Source: Campylobacteraceae bacterium | Lineage (GTDB): Bacteria > Campylobacterota > Campylobacteria > Campylobacterales > Sulfurovaceae | DNA: 9,036 bases | Assembly: GCA_027081065.1 (NCBI GenBank) | Contig: JALWLW010000130.1 | Coordinates: 1-9,036 of the forward strand | Direction of reading: 5' to 3' | Shown here: one piece after another, positions 5,885-9,036 of the stretch | Layout: every line of letters starts with the position of its first letter | Position numbering within the stretch: position 1 is the first letter of the stretch | Notes under the pieces: model-generated | The model's input: the letters and a program-made list of their open reading frames with translations, nothing else | Told to the model about the DNA's origin: nothing | The model's database searches: none | Made by a program: the position numbers and the translations under genes

Positions 5885-7585
5885 AGACAAAAAGAAGAAA
5901 AATCTTCATTTTTTCATATTAAGAAATCAAATGAACTTTACATTGACCGAAATATTGATACTCTTGTCTCCTCTGAAATATCTCAAAAAAAGAGTTCTGT
6001 ACTTTTTATTCATGCACAAGGTGGGGCAGGGAAAAGTACACTTCTTAAAAAATTTAGTCAAACTAATAGACTAACAATATTTATTCATCTTAATGATAGG
6101 GTAGAGATTAACGCTATTGACCTATTTTTAGATAGAAACAAAGTAACAGTTTATAACTGTCAAAAATTTGAAAATATATTAGACGAAATATTTGTAAAAA
6201 AAGAGAATGGTGAAAAAAACTCTTTTGGAGAATATGAATTATTGGAAGCATTAAATAAAGATTTTTTAGAACATGGAGTTTTTATTGTTGATACTTTTGA
6301 AAAAAATAAAAACTTGGTCTATTTTTTTCTTCCTAAAAGTACTTTTCTTATTGCAGGACGAAATCATATCTCTGATGTTAAAGAGGATAGAACTCAAAAA
6401 CAGTTTTTAGATTTAGCAGAGGTTAAAGAGTTAACTATAGATAAATTTTCCATAGAAGATATAAAATGTTATATTAAAAAATCTAACTTAGAACAACCTA
6501 CAGAAAAACAGTTGTCTCAAATTGAGGAACTTACCAACGGTAATGCTTTACTTATTTATCTGCTGATTACAGTAGCAAGTGAATATAAAAGTTGGAATGA
6601 GTTTGATTATGATGAAATGCAAAAAGTTTTTTTAGAAGATAAAGATTGTGGTTTAATTTATTATTTAACAAAAAGAATCTTAACTCATACTCAAATAGAA
6701 GATATTTGGAAATTGGTTGTTCCTAGAGATTTAAATATTGAAATAGAACCTATCCTTTTTGAAGATAAAGGAGTTTTTGATTCATTAGTTAATGTTGGGT
6801 TAGCTTATAGTGGAAAAGGTAAGGAACGATATTCCTATACACTTCATGATGATGTATATAATGCAATTGAAGCATTTGCTAAAAAAGAATTGAAAGAAAA
6901 TAGTTTAAGTAGTTGGTATGATAATAAAGAAGTACAAAATATTCATCAAAAATTAAAAAAGTTTTATGAAGTGAACAAAACAGATGTTTTAAATCGTAAA
7001 TTTGATATTTGTTATCATAGTATGATGATGAAGCATAACTTTGAATCTGATTTTCATAGAGATAGAAAAGCTTTTATCGAATCTTTTTTAGGAGCAATTT
7101 TCACACCATATAAAGAAAAAATATCTTTATGTAAAGGTTTTAATACCTTTGATGAAAATTTTATTAAACAAACAATTGAAAAAATAGAAGAAGAGGTTCA
7201 AAATGCTTTATCTCGTATGAGCATTGAATTATATCAAGAGTGTTCAGCTTATGTTTCTAAAGGTATAAGTGAAGAAGGAGTTTATACTGTAACTTTTTTA
7301 GAACCTTTATTAGGTAAATATAAAAAACAACAAGATTTATTTCAAATTTATTTCTTTTTGGGACAAACTTATCAACATAAAGAAGAGTATGAGAAAACTA
7401 GAAAAGTTTATATAGAGGCAATCTCTAAAGATATAGATGATGAAGACTTTTTTTATCTTTTAATAGGAAATACATATGTATATGAAGAAAAATATGAAAA
7501 AGCTTTAGAATATTATAAATTAGCGTCTAGGATTAATCCAAATAGTGATACAGTTTTTAATAATATGGGGGGCTACTTATTATAG
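5885..7585 (+). CDS. STAND-type P-loop NTPase with first TPRs, middle piece of the split gene
   Basis: This frame follows the TAG directly and has no ATG, GTG or TTG until the TTG at 6242, which would drop the P-loop and has no good ribosome binding site. Visible STAND features are Walker A in AQGGAGKST (6020-6040), a Walker B-like FIVDTFE (about 6281-6301), a sensor-1-like FLIAGR (about 6344-6361), LTNGNALLIYLL in place of the usual GxP motif (about 6530), and YSYTLHDDVYNAI (about 6830), typical of the winged-helix part. A linker of unclear fold follows, then two TPRs from about 7340. The piece ends at TAG 7583-7585, five codons after ATG-GGG in a six-G run. It should bind and hydrolyse ATP or GTP as an oligomerisation switch if joined to the AlbA_2 piece. 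On its own it probably is not translated efficiently. Confidence 0.72.
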   Translation, partial: RQKEEKSSFFHIKKSNELYIDRNIDTLVSSEISQKKSSVLFIHAQGGAGKSTLLKKFSQTNRLTIFIHLNDRVEINAIDLFLDRNKVTVYNCQKFENILDEIFVKKENGEKNSFGEYELLEALNKDFLEHGVFIVDTFEKNKNLVYFFLPKSTFLIAGRNHISDVKEDRTQKQFLDLAEVKELTIDKFSIEDIKCYIKKSNLEQPTEKQLSQIEELTNGNALLIYLLITVASEYKSWNEFDYDEMQKVFLEDKDCGLIYYLTKRILTHTQIEDIWKLVVPRDLNIEIEPILFEDKGVFDSLVNVGLAYSGKGKERYSYTLHDDVYNAIEAFAKKELKENSLSSWYDNKEVQNIHQKLKKFYEVNKTDVLNRKFDICYHSMMMKHNFESDFHRDRKAFIESFLGAIFTPYKEKISLCKGFNTFDENFIKQTIEKIEEEVQNALSRMSIELYQECSAYVSKGISEEGVYTVTFLEPLLGKYKKQQDLFQIYFFLGQTYQHKEEYEKTRKVYIEAISKDIDDEDFFYLLIGNTYVYEEKYEKALEYYKLASRINPNSDTVFNNMGGYLL

Positions 7586-8624
7586 AATTGGAAAGTATGA
7601 TAAGGCTTTTAAATTTTATAAAAAATCTATAGAAATTAAACCAAAAGAAGGAACTTATATAGACCTTGCAGTAATGTTTTATGAAAAGAGAAAATATGAA
7701 ATTGCAATAGAGTTATATCATAAAGCAATCGGATTAAATCCTCATAATGAATGGGCTTATATTAATATGGCGAACTGTTATCGTGATAAGAGACCACCAA
7801 ATTATCAAGAAGCATTTGATATTTATAAAGAGGCAGTTTCAATAAATTCTAATAATGAAAATATTTATAATAATTTGGGAATTTTATTTTTTAGACAAAA
7901 GAACTATGAAGATGCTATTGGTTTTTATCAAAAAGCAATAAAGATAAATCCTAAATGTGAATGGTATTATCGCAATGTTGGGGATGCCTACCGTATGCTA
8001 AAAAATAGTAATGAGGCTATTAGCTATTATACTAAAGCAATTGAAATAAATCCAAAGGAAGCAAGCTTATATAATGCTATGGGATTGGCTTTTGTGCTAG
8101 AAAAGTTATATGTCAAGGCTATTAGTTTCTTTAAAAAATCAATAGAAATAGACTCAAGTAATTTTATTGTCTATAATAATTTAGGAAATACTTATAGAGA
8201 AAATAAAGAGTATGATAAAGCTATTCATTGTTATGAAAAATCTTTGAAGATTAAAAAGAATTTTTTAGCACAATTTAATGGAGCTAAAGTTTATATGTTG
8301 AAAAAAGATTATAAAAGTGCAATTAAACTTTATAAGCAATTAATGAGTATATACCCAAGAAGACGAATCCCAATTTTTAAAGAACTTTATAAGTGTTATT
8401 TTTATAATAAAGATTACTTATTGATGGTAAAAATAAGAAAAGAGTTATTTGTTTTGGAACAACAACGAAATAATCGAATCAGACAGAAAAAACGAGAAGA
8501 AAATAGAAAAAAGTTTACTGAATGGAAAAATAGTATAAATATTTCAGAAGATAATATTTATAAAATTTTGATAGTTGTTATAGGTAGTGGTTGTTTAGGT
8601 TTATTATATATTTTACTCTTATAG
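7545..8624 (+). CDS. TPR repeats with C-terminal membrane helix, last piece of the split gene
   Basis: The frame opens at a GTG at 7545 and overlaps the previous piece by 41 nt. The only Shine-Dalgarno-like bases (AGGA, 7529-7532) are twelve bases away, so an independent start is doubtful. The product is nearly all TPR: units carry G-x-x-Y, Y-x-x-A and N-P at the expected places (YYRIGKYDKA, FRQKNYEDA, YRENKEYDKA; SIEIKP, AIKINP, AIEINP), about eight or nine in this piece. One unit has a two-residue insertion (RDKRPPNYQEA). After the repeats comes a very basic stretch (QQRNNRIRQKKREE) and then a final hydrophobic helix (ILIVVIGSGCLGLLYILLL) ending at the stop codon, like a tail anchor. TPRs bind peptides or proteins, and in STAND proteins the C-terminal repeats usually sense the trigger. 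Confidence 0.78.
   Translation: MIQFLIIWGATYYRIGKYDKAFKFYKKSIEIKPKEGTYIDLAVMFYEKRKYEIAIELYHKAIGLNPHNEWAYINMANCYRDKRPPNYQEAFDIYKEAVSINSNNENIYNNLGILFFRQKNYEDAIGFYQKAIKINPKCEWYYRNVGDAYRMLKNSNEAISYYTKAIEINPKEASLYNAMGLAFVLEKLYVKAISFFKKSIEIDSSNFIVYNNLGNTYRENKEYDKAIHCYEKSLKIKKNFLAQFNGAKVYMLKKDYKSAIKLYKQLMSIYPRRRIPIFKELYKCYFYNKDYLLMVKIRKELFVLEQQRNNRIRQKKREENRKKFTEWKNSINISEDNIYKILIVVIGSGCLGLLYILLL
7567..7572 (+). other. G6 run at the frameshift site
   Basis: Six consecutive G bases occur where five would keep the TPR frame: ATG GGG GCT ACT TAT versus ATG GGG GGC TAC TTA TTA TAG. This is the most G-rich homopolymer in an otherwise AT-rich gene. It is shorter than the G8 or longer tracts usually seen in phase-variable Campylobacterota genes. 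Confidence 0.7.
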
Positions 8625-8635
8625 TTATTTTATAC

Positions 8636-8641
8636 TATAAT
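8636..8641 (+). promoter_or_regulatory. -10 box of the HTH gene
   Basis: A perfect TATAAT lies 30 nt before the start codon of the HTH gene. TTACTC, at -35 distance, is a weak match. AAGAG at 8661-8665 would serve as ribosome binding site. Confidence 0.45.
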
Positions 8642-8659
8642 ATTGTCAATACAACAATA
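8641..8659. promoter_or_regulatory. inverted repeat at the HTH gene transcription start, possible operator
   Basis: TATTGT (8641-8646) and ACAATA (8654-8659) form a perfect 6-bp inverted repeat with a 7-base spacer directly after the -10 box. A repressor dimer bound here would block transcription initiation, so autoregulation by the encoded HTH protein is plausible. Confidence 0.35.
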
Positions 8660-8671
8660 AAAGAGTAAAAA

Positions 8672-9036
8672 ATGAACAAACAAAAACTTTTTGATCAAGC
8701 CCTAAAATACCACAACATCACAAAAAAAGAGTTTGCCCAAAAGAGTAATATACCTTATGACACAGTTACAGGATGGAAACGAAATGGCTCTGTGCCTGAC
8801 TTTGCATTTGTATTGCTCAAAAAGATAGCCTTTACCGAAAACCCTAGACGACATCAGATTACATTAAAACCTATACCTATTAAGTTGACAGAAAGATTAA
8901 CTAAAGAGATACAAGTTGCTTTTTGGGGTAAAAACTATGAAGTTAGCTACATACTCAAAGAGGTACGAAAAGGAAATGCTACTTTTGTAAAACCATTTTT
9001 TGAAAATCTCTTTTATGGGGATATTTTAAAAATATT
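8672..9036 (+). CDS. Phage CI-like helix-turn-helix protein, 5' part only
   Basis: The ATG at 8672, with AAGAG seven bases upstream, opens a frame that runs off the right edge; 121 residues are visible. Residues 1-55 look like the CI-repressor type of helix-turn-helix: LFDQALKYHNITKKEFAQKS, then NIPYDTVTGWKRNGSVPDF as the recognition helix with its usual Trp-Lys-Arg. Residues 56-72 are a basic linker. The rest (KEIQVAFWGKNYEVSYILKE, followed by ATFVKPFFENLFYG) resembles no domain I can name. It may be a DNA-binding regulator or the antitoxin half of a toxin-antitoxin pair whose partner lies outside the window. The gene begins 47 nt after the split STAND gene on the same strand but has its own promoter and a palindrome at the transcription start. 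Codon use with CAC, ATC and ACC looks less AT-biased than in the TPR gene. Confidence 0.75.
   Translation, partial: MNKQKLFDQALKYHNITKKEFAQKSNIPYDTVTGWKRNGSVPDFAFVLLKKIAFTENPRRHQITLKPIPIKLTERLTKEIQVAFWGKNYEVSYILKEVRKGNATFVKPFFENLFYGDILKI

Larger units (their letters stand above)
5276..8624 (+). pseudogene. AlbA_2-STAND NTPase-TPR-membrane anchor gene, interrupted by one stop and one frameshift
   Basis: The three coding pieces here read as one gene of about 1,115 codons. Piece one (5276-5884) and piece two (5885-7585) are in the same frame, separated only by TAG at 5882-5884. Piece two continues into piece three if one G is removed from the G6 run at 7567-7572. The join then reads NNMGATYYRIGKYDKA and keeps the 34-residue TPR spacing to the preceding repeat. 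The joined protein would hold an N-terminal AlbA_2 (Schlafen-like) domain, a P-loop STAND NTPase with a winged-helix-like end, 10-11 TPRs and one C-terminal membrane helix. This order of putative effector, switch and repeat sensor is that of STAND signalling and immune proteins. With only two lesions in 3.3 kb, decay is recent, or the sequence is wrong, or recoding occurs. Confidence 0.75.

Noticed and set aside
5721..5909. 62-codon minus-strand frame with a hydrophobic, Tyr-rich product
   Set aside because: It is antisense to the conserved end of the AlbA_2 domain, and the hydrophobicity arises from AT-rich antisense codons.
1..9036. CRISPR arrays, tRNA or rRNA genes, insertion sequences
   Set aside because: I saw no regularly spaced repeats, no tRNA cloverleaf or rRNA-like segments, and no transposase motifs on either strand.

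Overview
The window looks like a chromosomal segment of a free-living Campylobacterota bacterium (Sulfurimonas, Sulfurovum or Arcobacter-like). The DNA is AT-rich. It carries mqnC of the futalosine menaquinone pathway directly followed by a periplasmic M16 peptidase-family gene, an order I also recall from Helicobacter (HP0656-HP0657). Signalling proteins and an accessory module surround this core. The assignment is inference from gene content; no rRNA or other phylogenetic marker is present.

Left part (1-2754). The 3' end of a beta-propeller (WD40-like) gene runs on the + strand up to 538. It converges on a large minus-strand gene (555 to about 2537) with domain order receiver, Aer-like PAS, degenerate GGDEF, intact EAL; this is a predicted c-di-GMP phosphodiesterase. 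Its receiver domain is cut short by every conventional start codon, so it may start at AUU behind a good ribosome binding site. The intergenic region up to 2754 holds divergent promoter candidates. It also holds a 39-bp direct repeat (34/39 identical), whose second copy is the -10, ribosome binding site and start codon of mqnC.

Centre (2755-5275). mqnC and the M16-family gene are 3 nt apart and form an evident operon, closed by a candidate terminator overlapping the M16 stop codon. The M16 protein has a signal peptide but no HxxEH zinc site, so it is probably the non-catalytic partner of another M16 subunit. A REP-like hairpin and a small GNRA hairpin lie just before the next promoter.

Right part (5276-9036). 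The most interesting object is a roughly 1,115-codon reading frame (5276-8624) coding for an AlbA_2/Schlafen-like domain, a STAND-type P-loop NTPase, 10-11 TPRs and a C-terminal membrane helix. It is interrupted twice: by an in-frame TAG at 5882-5884, between AlbA_2 and the P-loop, and by one extra G in a G6 run at 7567-7572 inside a TPR. Removing that G restores the 34-residue repeat period. The architecture (N-terminal putative nuclease, central STAND switch, C-terminal repeat sensor) matches the plan of STAND immune proteins, but a defence role is inference. The two lesions could be recent pseudogenisation, recoding or sequence error. Immediately downstream, with its own promoter and a palindrome at the predicted transcription start, is the 5' part of a gene for a phage-CI-like helix-turn-helix protein that runs off the window.
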